DNA of 64,000 bases from Diphasiastrum complanatum (taxonomy: Eukaryota; Streptophyta; Lycopodiopsida; Lycopodiales; Lycopodiaceae), in contig CM055092.1 of NCBI GenBank assembly GCA_029204225.1, positions 61,644,779 through 61,708,778 of the forward strand, in the 5' to 3' direction. The position numbers were made by a program, and so were the translations under genes. Shown here one piece after another: positions 10,938-22,159 of the stretch; position 1 is the stretch's first letter, and every line of letters begins with the position of its first letter. Under the pieces are notes generated by a model. It saw only the letters and a program-made list of their open reading frames with translations. It did not search any database and was not told the origin of the DNA.

Positions 10938-11885
10938 ATGTCTTCTACCAATACTTCCCAATCTCTGCGCTATACTATCCATCGTGATGTCCCATCTGCA
11001 ATGGACATCATGATTCTTCCTAGCAAAGCATGGTCACTCAGTGGATGACCCTTGCGGAGCCTCTACTCACTATAATGGATATTTATGAGAGAGTTTTTTT
11101 GGGTCGCATCAATATGGATTTCATCACTCTTGCCTTTAGTACGTGGAAGGAAGAGAAATCCAAGTTTTATATCACCTTCCAGGGAGCCACACACAAAGTG
11201 CGTGTCACTGAGGCCGCACTTGCAGCTATAGGAATCTCATCCGGTACGCAAGCCTCACCCAATCACAAGCACGTCAAACAGGACATCAAGCAATACATTG
11301 ACCTCACCAACGATCTGTGACTGGATCAATGATGGCTACCTTCTGAAGGCCATCACTGAGCCTTCCATCCATGCAGCTGCCTAGCTGTTGAATAATTTCC
11401 TGATGGTTGGCAACCTCAGGAAAGACCGCATCACATCTCAAATCCTTCACAGGATAGTGGAGTCCCACACCAAGTTGGCCAAAGCCCCTCTTGAACCATA
11501 TAACTGGTTCAAAACTATTTTTGGTGAGCTCAAGCGAGCTATTAAGGCCAATACTAAGCAGCAGTTTGCCGCTAACTCTCTATTATCCCTCTTAGCCGCT
11601 TCTCATCTAGAAAATAGAATCCATGGCTTCCAACTGGATTCTGTGCTTTCAGTTTACGAAGAAGCACCGACCGAGTCATCTCATCAGGCCTCAAGTTCTC
11701 ATAGTCATCGTCGTCCACACAGCGAGATCGTAATTCCTGACTCGCCTTCCAAGTCACGATGTCGCACTAGGCATACCTCGTCAGCTGTGCTTCCACTCCC
11801 TGCTGCTGTTCACACTGAACTTCCCATTCCTCTCACCTCTGATGCTTCCCTCGCCTCCGGAAATCCACTTGGAAGTTGTCCATGA
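10938..11885 (+). pseudogene. Gypsy-1 extra sense ORF of unknown function
   Basis: An ATG at 10,938 (MSSTNTSQSL) starts a coding-like region continued through frame changes at about 11,030 and between 11,320 and 11,390 to 11,885. Visible segments include FITLAFSTWKEEKSKFYITF, RVTEAALAAIGIS, YNWFKTIFGELKRAI and a Ser/His/Arg-rich C-terminus (SSHSHRRPHSE, SPSKSRCRTRH). I recognise no family. Extra ORFs after pol are known in Tat-lineage plant Gypsy elements, which fits the position. The frame breaks suggest a dead copy, though an unrecognised intron could explain the second. Confidence 0.5.
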
Positions 11886-13771
11886 GGTGAAGCGGGATTC
11901 CCAAAAGCCTCCCATCATAGCTGCGCAAAAATACAGCTGAGCAATCAGCAGCTGATCTTTGATTTGCTCTGAGGCCATCGGCTTATTTGGATCGAATGCC
12001 AAGGTAGGAAGGCAATCGTCCCATTTGGTTCACTGATGCCAACAGAGTTAGATCTTTAGCAAACATTGCCGATTGTCGCATCGTTGGATCCGGAGAGTGG
12101 ACATACTCTCTCTGATATGCTTGTATGGCACGGTGGAAGTCCACTAAAATGTTCCAGCTGTAAGGCTGATGGATGATTGGCCAATTGGACGTATGGATGG
12201 TGATTTTGTCCATAGCCACTCCCAAATCTTTCCATTTATGTCTTCGCGGCATTGGCACGTAATAAGGATCTATCCGCAACTGGCGAGAGCTGGCGACATA
12301 ACTCCTAATTGATTCCGAAGTTTTCTCAAAAATCGTGATTCTCCATGCCGGCTGCTCTCCCAGTGCAGGTATTTTGTCCAATTCTTTGCCGGCCTCGATC
12401 TCGGAGGTCTTAAATTTCAGAACCCATTTACCACGCGAGGACTCATGCGGATGTTGATTTAAGAAGGTCTAGATCTGGTCCTCGACGCTGATGGGCCTTC
12501 TGAATAAATGTCTTGTCCTTGATGAGGAGGGACCCGCTTGTACTGCCGGTATGGTTGGCGGTTGATCTGCTAGATCTAGAGCTCCCCCCCTGGTCCATGC
12601 TCGAATCAATCCATGTATCCAATTGTATAGCTTCTTGGCGTGAAGGAGAGAATTGCGGCATGACCGGAACGGGGATTTGTGGTCCAGCTTCCAACACTTA
12701 AGCGGCTGCTTTTTTTATAGGTGGTGATGGTCTCTTTTGCCTTTTCCAACTCGGTTGAAGCTATTCCTTTGAACCTATCAAAGCGGCCTTGGAATCCCTG
12801 AATGACCACTTTGTATGTTTCTACTTTCTTGAATAAATACGCAATCTCCGTCGGTGTGACCGGATGATCGGGTATTTGCGTTTGCAGATAGGCATCACGC
12901 TCAAGGGTGGTCGCATCCAATTCACCTTGAAGCCGTGTGCAATCTTGTTCGGCCATCTGTAATTGCCCCTTCAGCAGCTGCATCTGTTGCTTGGCATCTT
13001 GCACTGCCTTATCTACTTGATCTTGTGCGGTTGTCAGGGCATTTTGCAGGGAGCTGATGTAGGTTTCCAAACGATCAGCTTGTTGCTGGGCCAATTTATT
13101 TTCGCTTTTAGCCTTATCTTCATGTTGTTTGGCTATCTTTAACTCTCGATCCAGCTGGACAATTTTCTGGCCGATCAGAGTGTTTTCGGATCCTAGATCA
13201 GAGATCCTCTACTCCATTTCCTTCTTCTTATCCAGCATAGACTGGATCACTTGCCCAAGGCTTGAAACTAACCCTAGAGCATCACCAAAATCGATGGTCG
13301 TGGAGGTGGCAGCAACAGGAAAATCTGATGGTCCTGTCCTTGGTAGGTGTGGAATATGTGCCAAGGTCTCTTCTTCTTCAAAAGTATCCTCTTCTTCAAA
13401 CCCTTCAGGCACCATGGCGTCGAACTGCTTTGGTGACTTTACAGCTGTGTCGACCCGAAGTGTGGCTGGGCTACCTTGTGTGTGTGGTTGCTGACTGGCA
13501 TCTTCGACACCAACAGTAGATTCATGGATATGTCCGAATCCTCTTCCAGGGGATTGGGTTCAAAGGGCGCTAGGCTCTGGGACATTTCAAAGATTTCGGT
13601 GGCCCCAAGGAGGTCAGAATCATCGAACATATCCATGAAGAACTGTGTGTTGGGTGAGGTTGCTTCGGTGTGTAGGGGTGAGGCGGCCTGGGCAGCTGCG
13701 ATGAAAATGGTAGGCCCAATGGTCACAGATTGTCCTTGTATGGGAGCAAGCCCACCGTTGTTTCCTGCCAC
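11781..13771 (-). pseudogene. Gypsy-1 antisense ORF block with coiled-coil protein
   Basis: Opposite to pol, the minus strand between pol and the 3' LTR carries successive open segments in shifting frames: 13,771-13,439, 13,415-13,209, 13,094-12,606, 12,697-12,443, 12,381-11,983 and 12,002-11,781. In order they give an acidic N-terminus (EEDTFEEEETLAH), a strongly heptad-like Gln/Leu-rich segment (ADRLETYISSLQNALTTAQ, LLKGQLQMAEQDC), a Ser/Arg-rich linker, and a Trp/Tyr-rich C-terminal part (PMPRRHKWKDLGVAM). Tat-lineage elements (Grande, RIRE2 types) are known to carry antisense ORFs here. No function is known to me. The shifts imply decay or unrecognised introns. Confidence 0.55.
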
Positions 13772-13919
13772 ACAACTTGGATCTCAATACTACACGCCTT
13801 GACTTTATGGAGAAGGTGCAGTATCATTTAATTAAGATTCGACGCGAAGCCAATAAAACTTCCCAATAACTGCATATTGCAGGTGTCGTGGGACCGCCAC
13901 CAGTTTTGGTGGGGCATAC

Positions 13920-14675
13920 TGTTGGAGGGTTTGCGGAGCCCAAGGCAACCCTAACCCTAGTTAATAAGTGAGAGGGATTTGGCACCCTGCATGTGTAAGT
14001 CCAACCCGATGACCACATAGTTGTTTGATTGATTAGTTAAAAGTTAATAAAGGGCTTTAGGCCTTTTTGCGGGACTTTTAATGTTGCAGGGCCTAAATGT
14101 CAAGTTAGTGAATAAAGTTGGGTCTCCCTCCAATTTTGATGGTTCCCACACTTTTTTAAATTTGAATAAAAAGAGAGGCAAGACTAGACCAATAGGATTG
14201 GCCAGGGTCCTCTTCTCTACTATAAAAAGGGACCAACTCGAGTTGCTCCTGATGTTCATTTTCTCATTTCAATAAAACAGATTGGTTCTCTTCAGAAATG
14301 GATTGATGAATGTCCTTGCTCTTCCTTTCTTTTCTTCCATTCCTCATGCTTTCTTTGGATTTTGCTAATTGTTGGATCTGATCATTATTGGGATTGCTAT
14401 TTCTTATGCTTTTTGTGAGAGAGAAAGGGAGAGAGAGAAGAGTAAGTTTCTATCATTGTTGTGGATTTAGGGTTAATGGAAGTAGGGTCAATGGATGTAG
14501 TGTTAATGCTTAGTGTTGATGAATGTTAGTGTTAGATCCTCCATTCATGTTGAAATCTGAACTATACTATCGCTCTCATGGGAACGAACCTACGCGTGAC
14601 AACTAACTCCGTCTCTTTGATGCTAGATTGACTAGATCTTGGATTCAGGTTAGGCAAGGAAAGAAACCCACTACA
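13920..14675 (+). repeat. Gypsy-1 3' LTR (full length, ~756 bp)
   Basis: It begins TGTTGGAGGGTTTGCGG after a G-rich tract (GGTGGGGCA, likely PPT, about 13,909-13,917) and ends CCCACTACA. Positions 14,143-14,675 match the 5' LTR. Directly after 14,675 Copia-A coding sequence resumes in mid-integrase (HSDLCG on the minus strand), which fixes the right insertion boundary. Confidence 0.75.
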
Positions 14676-15983
14676 AACCACAAAGATCGCTATGTACAAA
14701 ATCCAATACATGCTTTGTTTTGATGAAATGTGATTTTGAGAACTTGCTTCTAGAGTGCTTCCCATAGATGCATGATTCACAAAAGAAAGATTTCCTATCT
14801 AATGAAGAAGGGAAATTCAGTCCATCAACTAAATTATTACAACGCATATAAGAAAGTGAACTTGTATTCATGTGTCCAAATCGACTACGCCACAGAACAA
14901 CACTGTCGTTTACATTTTCATTAGAGATACTAGCTAATGCAACTGAATTAGAGAGCACGTAAAGATTTTTGACTCTAGTGGATGTAGTCAGAGTAGTATC
15001 TTCCTTGAGTATTGTACACTGCTTAGATGAGAATGTAACAGTGTAGCCCTCATAAGTAGATAGATGGTTGTTGAAGGTGATCTTCACTGTTCATTTGCCT
15101 TCCGCGCATATGGTGCCTGAATCTCCAAGGTAGATGAATTGATCTCTGTTGTAAGCTGTATACTCGGTAAACCATTCCTTGTGAGAGGTCATGTGTTGGG
15201 TAGCACCACTATCCAGGTACCAGCTATCACAGTCTTTGCTGCTGCTGTCTTGAATTCTGCCGTGTTGGAGGGGTCTGGCTACTGCTACTGTTGTTGCTTC
15301 TTTGTCCGGATACAACACTCCTTGATGTCATGATTGGCTCTCTTGAAATATCTGCATAAAAGCTTCTTGCGTGATCCACCATGCTCACCTTGAGTGTGAG
15401 GCTTCTGCTATTGCCGCTGCACTTGATTCTTGCCCTTGGAATAATCTTTCTTCTTGGTGTATAGAGCAGTGGATTTGTCTTTGATGGACAGGCTGCTAGT
15501 CTTTCTCCGTATTTCTTCTTGAAGAAGATGACTGATCACCTTTTGAAGAGTGAGATCGAGTTGTGTGGAGATCATCACCACAGAGTGTTCATACAGCTTT
15601 GGAAGAGAAGAAAGCAAGGTCATAACGACATTATCATCTTGAATAGAACATCCTACAGCTGATAACTGATCCAATAAAGATTTGAAACTGTTGATGTGAG
15701 AAGTGATGGCAGTAGAATCAGACATGCTAAGAGTAAAGAACTTCCTTCTAAGATGTAATCTAGTGGTTACATCATGAGTCTCATAGAGATTTGATAACAA
15801 ATCTAATGCATCCTTAAAGGTTTTGCATGTGATAACATGGGATATTTGAGAGTCGGTCAGATTGAGTGTGATACATGCTAAGGCCTTCTGATCTTTGATC
15901 TTCCATGCCTTTGCTTGGTCACCATCTTCTGGTTTCAAGTTAGCACCTTCTATTACATCCCAAAGATCTCTATCTATCAGCAT
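14676..15983 (-). pseudogene. Copia-A gag, protease and start of integrase
   Basis: From the right: a Copia gag (UBN2-type; WDVIEGANLKPEDGD, ALACITLNLTD, VTTRLHLRRKFFTLSM, MTLLSSLPKLYEH) at 15,983-15,408. A zinc-knuckle remnant lies near 15,330-15,400 (CRYFKRANHDIKEC, one Cys lost). The aspartic protease follows at 15,318-15,091 (DSWYLDSGATQHMTSHKEWF, DSGA site intact). Then come the GAG-pre-integrase domain (LWRSRFGHMN, with LWHRRLGH-like signature) and the integrase start (SCIYGKHSRSKF, VHSDLCG). A stop or frame break lies at about 15,090. The reading stops at 14,676, where Gypsy-1 is inserted. The integrase core is absent from both halves of Copia-A. Confidence 0.88.
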
Positions 15984-16593
15984 AATCCGAGTTTTAACTT
16001 CCAGATGTAGAGGTTAGAACCATTTAACTTGTCAATGACTTTAGCCTCATTGGATGAAGACAAAGAGCAACCAAGATGAGACATGATAACGGTAATATAA
16101 ATGGAACAAACTTAATCTTTCGGTTTATTTGAGCTATGCTCTAATATCAATCTGATGGGGCAAGGGAGATAGAAGAACGCAAATGGAGAAGAGAGCAGGA
16201 ATATTGTGGAACAACACTCCCGTTCTAATCGGCTGCTAGGTGCATAAACAGTCTAATAGACAGCTTATGCTAGAGATAATCACAACTTTATGTGTTCTGA
16301 TTGCCCAACAGGATCTTAAAAATTAATTTATACTCTAAAACGAGAGTACAGTCCATCGAAGAGATTAGAGATGGTTTGTGTGTGGTACTACTGAAATCAG
16401 ATTCAATGTGAAGTATAGTTTTGAAATAAATGGAAGAGCAATATGATATCACGAGTTCCTCAAGCGTCAAAGACCACCATTGTCTGATTAGAAACTGAGG
16501 AGTCATAGACGTCCGTGTTCTGATCAAAGTGATTAAACAAGCACGATCAAACAATGATAGAGTGCATTCACTCACAACAAGCATTCATCTGTG
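15984..16593 (-). other. Copia-A 5' leader and PBS-like site
   Basis: The gag start continues to about 16,035 (DKLNGSNLYIWKLKL on the minus strand, with a stop). At about 16,139-16,150 the minus strand reads TGATATTAGAGC, close to the TGGTATCAGAGC initiator-tRNA-Met primer site of Copia elements. The rest (16,156-16,593) has no coding content that I can support. It may be the inner end of a longer 5' LTR, because the recognisable match to the left LTR starts only at 16,594. Confidence 0.5.
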
Positions 16594-17304
16594 TTGTACA
16601 CAGATAAAAATGTGCTGCTTCTATATTACACTGAAGCACAATACAAATATAACCTTCGGTATTTTTCTCTCCTTTTGCGGTTTTGCAAAAAAGACGAAGA
16701 TGTCTTTAAACAAGTTTTAAGGTGCCCTTAGAAAGTTGAAGGTTCCCTTAAAAAGGAAAAGATCTCTTTAACAATTCGAAGGTGCCCTTTAAAACAAGTT
16801 GAAGGTGCCCGTAAAAGTTGGCGAAGGTGTCTTTAGCAGTTTAACCCTAAAAAATAGAGGACCTTCTGGGATTTTCTCTCTCTTCACATTTTTCGAAAAA
16901 AATGCGAAAAAGGGGCGAAGGTGTTGAAAATAGTTAAACTGTTGAACTGTGAACAAGTTGACTTTTTCAAAATGAATTGAACGGAAGAAGTCGAAAGTAA
17001 GTGTCACAGTTTTCGGAAAGTGCAAAAAATACGAACTACGACACTTAGTGTATTTCTGCAGACTATTCAAAAATGATGTAAATCTGCAAACTTGTTCTAA
17101 ATGCAAGTTTTGTGGAAGTCCTTGAAGATGGCCAAGTCTTTAATGACTTCAAGCTATTAAACTTAACATTTGAATTTAAAATTATGTTGGGATTGGTTAC
17201 CCTTTGCTGGAGATCAGTCGTAAGTCCATTGTAGACGTCCTTCAAATAAATTGGTTGTCTAAGTTATGAATCCAAGGAGAAAATTGTGGGCTTAATTTTC
17301 AACA
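16594..17304 (-). repeat. Copia-A 5' LTR (right copy)
   Basis: It aligns with 467-1496 except for about 330 bp missing after ACAATACAAA. It starts (minus strand) TGTTGAAAATTAAGCCC at 17,304. It carries 6-7 degenerate GAAGGTGCCCTTAAA subrepeats at about 16,695-16,830. No convincing 5-bp target duplication was found between the outer ends, so the left end may be truncated. Confidence 0.7.
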
Positions 17305-17832
17305 ATAATCAGTCACGAAGAATTACATAAATGCATATATTCTAAGACAAAGCTGAACTCAATAAGAAGATAGTATTGATTCAGTATGAAAACAAAACAG
17401 ATGTAAATGAGTACAACAAGTTTGCGGATCGAAGCCGTGTACTCTAAGCTATCTCTAAGCGGCTAAATATAAGTCTGAATTAAGCGCAATGCTGATAAGC
17501 AGTAAGTGCAATAGCAATCTCTAATCAACTCTAAAGAAGTGAGCTAGAATGCTTTGGAGTGTCCTAGCTCGCAGGCTTGAGAGAGCGCTAACTATTCAAT
17601 ACTTGATAATTGATCTTCATTGTTCAAAAATAGAAATATGGGCAGCTATTTATTCTAAGCAATTAGGTCGCCAAATGCGTTATCCAGTTGGCTAGGATGT
17701 GCTGGCATCCATCCAGTTAGGACTTCTCAAAAATTTGCTGATGAATTAATGCAAGTCGATGGCTTTGGTCGTAAACAGTCTGCTTCTAGATTTAAATGTA
17801 AACAGTCACTTTGCAAAAATGAACGTAAATTG
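17305..17832 (-). other. Unassigned, probably LTR-derived DNA
   Basis: No coding sequence can be supported. A sequence resembling an LTR start (minus strand TGTCGACATTTTCGGG) lies near 17,951, just right of this block. The stretch therefore probably belongs to an old Copia LTR oriented like the integrase fragment beside it. Confidence 0.3.
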
Positions 17833-18150
17833 TCATGCGAAAAATGCAAAGGTCTTCACCAACGTCATTTTCTTAACATTTGAGGCATCTAACATTTTGT
17901 GAGAAAGCCGAAGTGAGAGAAAATCCCAAAAGACAAAAATCCCGAAAATGTCGACACTGTGAGCCATTTCCGAATAGTAATGTAGACTGTGTAAACTTTG
18001 AGTCTCAATAAACTGTTTAACATCTTTGAAATAGTTGAATGCCTCAGATTTGTTCTTGATGAACATAATTCTAGTGAATCTGGAGAGGTCTTCAATAAAG
18101 GTGATGAAATATAAAGTCTGACCCAAAGAGGGCACACCTCATAAATCACG
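17833..18150 (-). pseudogene. Copia integrase core fragment joined to LTR-like DNA
   Basis: The minus strand at about 18,135-17,990 reads MPSLGQTLYFITFIEDLSRF and then FIKNKSEAFNYFKDVKQFIE, the N-terminal part of a Copia integrase core (usual form FITFIDDYSRF). The first catalytic region is present with D replaced by E in the FIDD motif. Downstream the frame passes into non-integrase sequence resembling an LTR start, so most of the core is deleted. It is a relic that does not obviously belong to Copia-A. Confidence 0.7.
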
Positions 18151-18236
18151 CAATTTCAAAGGTGGAAAACAAGGTAATATGGCTCAAGATGATGTTGGAA
18201 GCAATTGGCGAATAGCACAGAAACCCTTCTATCATG

Positions 18237-18345
18237 AAGATGGATTCTCAGAGTGCAATATACTTGGGCCATAATCCAGTTTTCCATTCAAAAACCAAAC
18301 ATATACCTCTAGAGTTACGTAATGATGAATTAAGATGTCCTTGCC
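18237..18345 (+). pseudogene. Copia RNase H fragment
   Basis: The plus strand reads DSQSAIYLGHNPVFHSKTKH, the conserved C-terminal RNase H signature of Copia Pol (usual CDSQSAIYLAKNPVFHSRTKH). Only about 35 codons are recognisable. It is opposite in strand to the integrase fragment immediately left, so the region is a mosaic. Confidence 0.75.
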
Positions 18346-18489
18346 AAACCTTTCCGATATCGCAGACATGGGAGTAGATGGTTGATGAATTAAACGTATA
18401 CAAATTCTCACGTAGCTCCAATATCAGACAGAGATTCCGATATCGCAGGGACGAAGCCTCGAAGAAAGAACCTAAACTGTCGCGCCGCT
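18346..18489 (+). other. Short unassigned stretch with a direct repeat
   Basis: TTCCGATATCGCAG occurs twice (near 18,352 and 18,436). No coding sequence is seen. Confidence 0.3.
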
Positions 18490-19284
18490 CCGATAGTCTT
18501 GCAAGGTGGAGGTGAAGAGGCTTTCTTCACAAAAGGCAAAGGGAAATGGTCCAAAGGTGGTAACTCGTATCATGATGATCACTCTTCCTCCTCCTCTTCT
18601 ACTTCTTTTAGAAAGAAAGATAAGTCAAAGTTCAAGTGCTTTTATTGTGGGATAAAAGGTCATTTTGCAAATGAATGTCATAAGAAGCAAAGTAATGAAG
18701 GTAGCAAGCAAAACAACTTTTGTACTTCTAATGAGGATCTAGATTCTTGTGATTCTCTCACGATGTGTTCTTGAAGTCTAATGTCAAGTGGAAGTGACAA
18801 GGATTCATGGTGGATAGATAGTGGGTCTAGTTCACACATGACTAGTCACAAGGAGTTCTTTACTTCTTTGATCTCTTATGTTGGAACCAAGAAAGTGGTT
18901 CACATGCCAAATGGTGGTGAGTGTATGATCAAAGGTATTGGCTCGATTCCTATTTGTCTTTCTACTAATAGTAATGCAAGGCTTGATGGTGTTCTTTACA
19001 TTCCTTCACTTTCAAGAAATTTGCTAAGTGTTGGTCAAATGTTAAACAAAGAGTACAAGACAAAGTTTGTTGGAGATGTTTGCTTCATTACTAAGGGATA
19101 TGTCTTAAATGCTAGGGGCAATAGACAAGGTAGACTTTACAAGCTTGATGCATTTGTTATGTCCAACAAGAGGAATGAAATGGATGTTGGTGGTTCTCTC
19201 AACTTTCGAAAGTCAATTCCTAGCATCAATAAGATTGGTAGATCTTATGCAAAGTCTAAAAGAGCTTCTTTATGCGAGATCTAG
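18490..19284 (+). pseudogene. E1 element: Copia gag C-terminus and aspartic protease
   Basis: The frame from about 18,499 contains a Ser-rich linker, a CCHC zinc knuckle (CFYCGIKGHFANEC), a TGA at 18,772-18,774, then an aspartic protease (DSWWIDSGSSSHMTSHKEFF with the DSG site intact; LYIPSLSRNLLSVGQM; ARGNRQGRLYKLDAF). The gag N-terminus is absent, so the element is 5'-truncated at about 18,490. Where Copia elements continue with LWHRRLGH pre-integrase sequence, this one runs into an unusual reading frame. It is a close relative of E2 at 56-58 kb. Confidence 0.82.
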
Positions 19285-20855
19285 GTTGAGATATAATGAG
19301 CTTCTTGGAGATAGTTATTGTTGTGCTAACTTGGCAACTTTTGGTGAATCTATGATCAATGTTTTGGATCCATTGGATCTTGAAGATGGACTAGTGCTAC
19401 CTACTAGTCAAATGGAGTCATGGGTGCTAAATTAGTATCATGTCTGAACTCTTCTACCCATAGATTTCCAAGTCTTGTGGCTCTTCAATGGAACTACATG
19501 GCAAGTGCAAAAATGAAAAAGGTAAGAAGAGATCTAACTTCATCAATGGAGGTGATGAAAACTCTTCTTTGGAAATGGTTGTTGCTAATGACTCATTTAC
19601 TCATTTGGAAAAATATGGTGCTTTGAGCATGTTTGAAGAAAAAGTTTCTTTTGCATCTTTATGTGATGAGTCCAAGAAAGTCATTTGTGCAACAAGTGGT
19701 GTCACATGTATTCATAAAGAAAGTAGATCAAAAGGTTATATCATGAGACTTGGTGAGGAAGCTCTCAAGTCAAAAGGGAGAGATGAATGTGAAGTGTTCA
19801 AAGTAGAATGTACTTTGAATGATGATTTTGTGAATGATAGTGAGGGTTCATTATCATTACCTATATCATTGATTAGAAATCCTGGTTTGACAAGAAAAAG
19901 TACTTCAATCATTCTTATGTTGAAGGTACTATGTATTCTTTTCATGGCTTCTAATGTTCGAGATTCTTCCATTTCTTTTGATGCAACTATCAAGAGGGAG
20001 ATTGCTAACTTTTGTGGTGTGATCATTAAGTGGGAGTCTTGTGAAGGAAAGGGCAAAGGAAGAGTGACTCTTGGGAAGATCCAAGTCATGGATCTTACAT
20101 CTATTCATCAACTCAAAGGATGCTATGATTGTGGTGGAGTGTTCATGCATGATCAAGATGACAAAATGTTGGATGAAGAAGACTACATGGAGCAACTCAA
20201 GTGGCAATTTCTTCAAGGCAAGGAAGATCTCATTGGTGAGCTCATTGAGGTTTGGTTTGAGCTCAAATGGGCTGGTTTGATTAGGTTTGATACTCAACTT
20301 CATCTACTCTACTTCATGTTGGATAGAATTGTAGAAATCTATCTTTTGGATTATGATGGTGACATTGTTTTCAGTAACTATAGTGGAAGGTTAAAATCAA
20401 GCAATGATGAGATCTTGTGGGATGTTAATCATGTGTTTGAGAGGGAGTATCTTCAAAGGTTTAGATCTGAAGATGTTTATAAATGCAGAGTCCTTGATGT
20501 TTTATTGGAAGATCAAGATGTTGATCTTGAATTGCTTCATCAACACCAAGAGGCAAGTAGCAATTGGAAGCTAGTCAAAAGCATCAAAGGAGAGCCACAT
20601 GGGCAACGCATTTTGGATCTATTTTTACAGGTTCTTGAAGGTTCAAGTAAGGTTCTTGTATTAGCAAGGAAGTGTCCTTTTACTCTACCTTACTTGTTTA
20701 ATCTCATGTATGAACATTGTCATGTCAATGTGTTGGAATTGTCAAAATTCAATGAAACTAGTTCCATAGTTTTGCATCCTTTGGATCTTGGAGATGGAAT
20801 AGTTATCATTGCTGGTTTTTTTATGATCAAGTACATGAAATCATTCAAATCTTGA
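19285..20855 (+). CDS. E1 pol-position ORF, strongly altered, RT-like remnant
   Basis: After a frameshift near 19,285 a 455-codon open frame runs 19,488-20,855. It shows no recognisable integrase. Around residues 225-295 it resembles Copia RT: EDYMEQ (usual VYMEQPEGF), QGKEDLIGELIEVWFELKWA (usual GKEDLVCKLKKSLYGLKQA), RFDT, LYFMLD and IYLLDYDGDIVF, where the catalytic YVDD box reads YDGD. About 14 residues between RFD and LYFM are missing. E2 shares the YDGD change and most of the surrounding sequence, so this arose before the two copies separated. Activity as an RT is very unlikely. Function, if any, is unknown; it may be carried by a non-autonomous element. Confidence 0.6.
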
Positions 20856-21483
20856 AAGATATTGAAGTGATCAATATGTTTACTTTAGAGCAAAGTTCAA
20901 GATCTAGCATCCTAGTGTTGGCAAATTGGCAAATTGTTGACAATGTAGGATCAAGGGTTGTATGCAAATCTTGTGGAGAAACTTCAAGTATTTCAAGTTC
21001 AGGTTTGGCTCATTCAAATGGATTAGAGAACACATCATTTTGGCATTCATTCACTCAAGACCTTTCATGGATTGGAGATCTTTGAAAGGCAAGGTGGTGA
21101 TGGAGGTTCATTCATGGAAACACATGGTGCGTTCACTATGGGCATAGTGGAATGTGGAGGAGGCATGAGAACACTTGTTGGTTACTTTCAATTATAGCTT
21201 GTTTGCTGCTGTTTTACAGAGAATTCAAAGGTGGATACATGGAGGAATCCTTTCATTATGATTCTATGTTCTTTTACATGTATATTGTTCACCGTTCTAT
21301 GTAAAATTGATGTAAGTGATAGTGAAGCATCCTATATGGACACTATTATCTAAATCAATTATGTTGTAATTCATATTGTACATATTAGAACACTTAAGAA
21401 GAGATCTATTATCATGATGGAGATCATTCTTAGGTTGGAGCAAAGTAGTGTTGTAAAAATAGCAAGTTAAGTTGAAGAGGGAG
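20856..21483 (+). other. E1 3' untranslated region with polypurine tract
   Basis: Short coding-like continuations (to about 21,085) lie after the main ORF. GAAGAGGGAG at 21,474-21,483 directly precedes TGTGAAAATTG and is the expected polypurine tract. Confidence 0.5.
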
Positions 21484-21980
21484 TGTGAAAATTGTCAACA
21501 TTTCCTAGCTAGTTTGAGGCCTAAATTGGCAATTTTCGTACATAGTTTTAGATCTAACCTTTCACACATGTGAAAGAGGCCTAGATACTTTTATTTTAGT
21601 ATATATTTCATATTGAAGAAGTCTCAAACTTCAGGACCTTTGAAATGACACCAATATCATGTTATTTGGACATATAGGCCAAAATTGGCTATTTTAGGCT
21701 ACTGGTGCCCTAAAATTTTGTCCTAAGTTCTAGAGAGAGGAGAGAGAGTCATCTCTCTCACCTATATTAGGCTGAAATTAGTGGAGAATAGGTTGGAAAA
21801 ACTTATTGTATTGTTGAGAGAAATCAATAGATCATTGTCATAGTTTCTTCCTCCATTGAGAGCATTGCTTTGTGTATTGTCTTCAAGCTTTTGTGTATGA
21901 TCTTAAGAGTTTCCAAAAGCGGTAGGCTGCTGTTGTAGGGATGGTATGCTGTTCTTTTGGGCTGCCATCAGTACCTTTTA
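21484..21980 (+). repeat. E1 3' LTR (right boundary uncertain)
   Basis: It starts TGTGAAAATTGTCAACATTT right after the PPT. It contains a run of AG (about 21,732-21,745) and sequence like an LTR R-U5 region. No left LTR partner exists because E1 is 5'-truncated. The end near 21,980 is a guess. Confidence 0.45.
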
Positions 21981-22159
21981 TTAGCTTTTCTGTCTCTTGA
22001 ATGCTTTGTCAAGTTCATGTGTATCAAAGGTAGCACTAGGATGCTTTGACATTTCTAGCTTTTGTAGCTTGTTGTGCAAAGATCTTAGCCAAGTATTTTG
22101 GGAGTTTGGATCCATTCAAGATCCACTTTTTTCACACGATACACTAATGAGTAACTCAC

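Larger units (their letters stand above)
3130..14675 (+). mobile_element. Gypsy-1: Ty3/Gypsy LTR retrotransposon nested in Copia-A
   Basis: Two direct repeats (3130-3659 and 14,143-14,675) bracket gag, protease, RT, RNase H and integrase in the plus-strand Ty3/Gypsy order. The primer-binding site matches the tRNA-Asp type used by Athila/Tat elements. The internal region is about 10.3 kb, long for a simple gag-pol element, because it also carries a 1.2 kb leader, an extra sense ORF and an antisense ORF block after pol. These additions are known from Tat-lineage elements, so that placement is likely but unproven. Multiple stops and frameshifts mean this copy is dead. The 5' LTR lacks its first ~220 bp. 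Confidence 0.88.

Noticed and set aside
467-17304. Target-site duplication for Copia-A
   Set aside because: The bases outside the recognisable LTR ends (GATTA versus ATAAT) do not match, and the left end may be truncated.
19736-20303. Minus-strand ORFs opposite the E1 pol-position frame
   Set aside because: Shadow frames; the plus strand has homology to E2 and to Copia RT.
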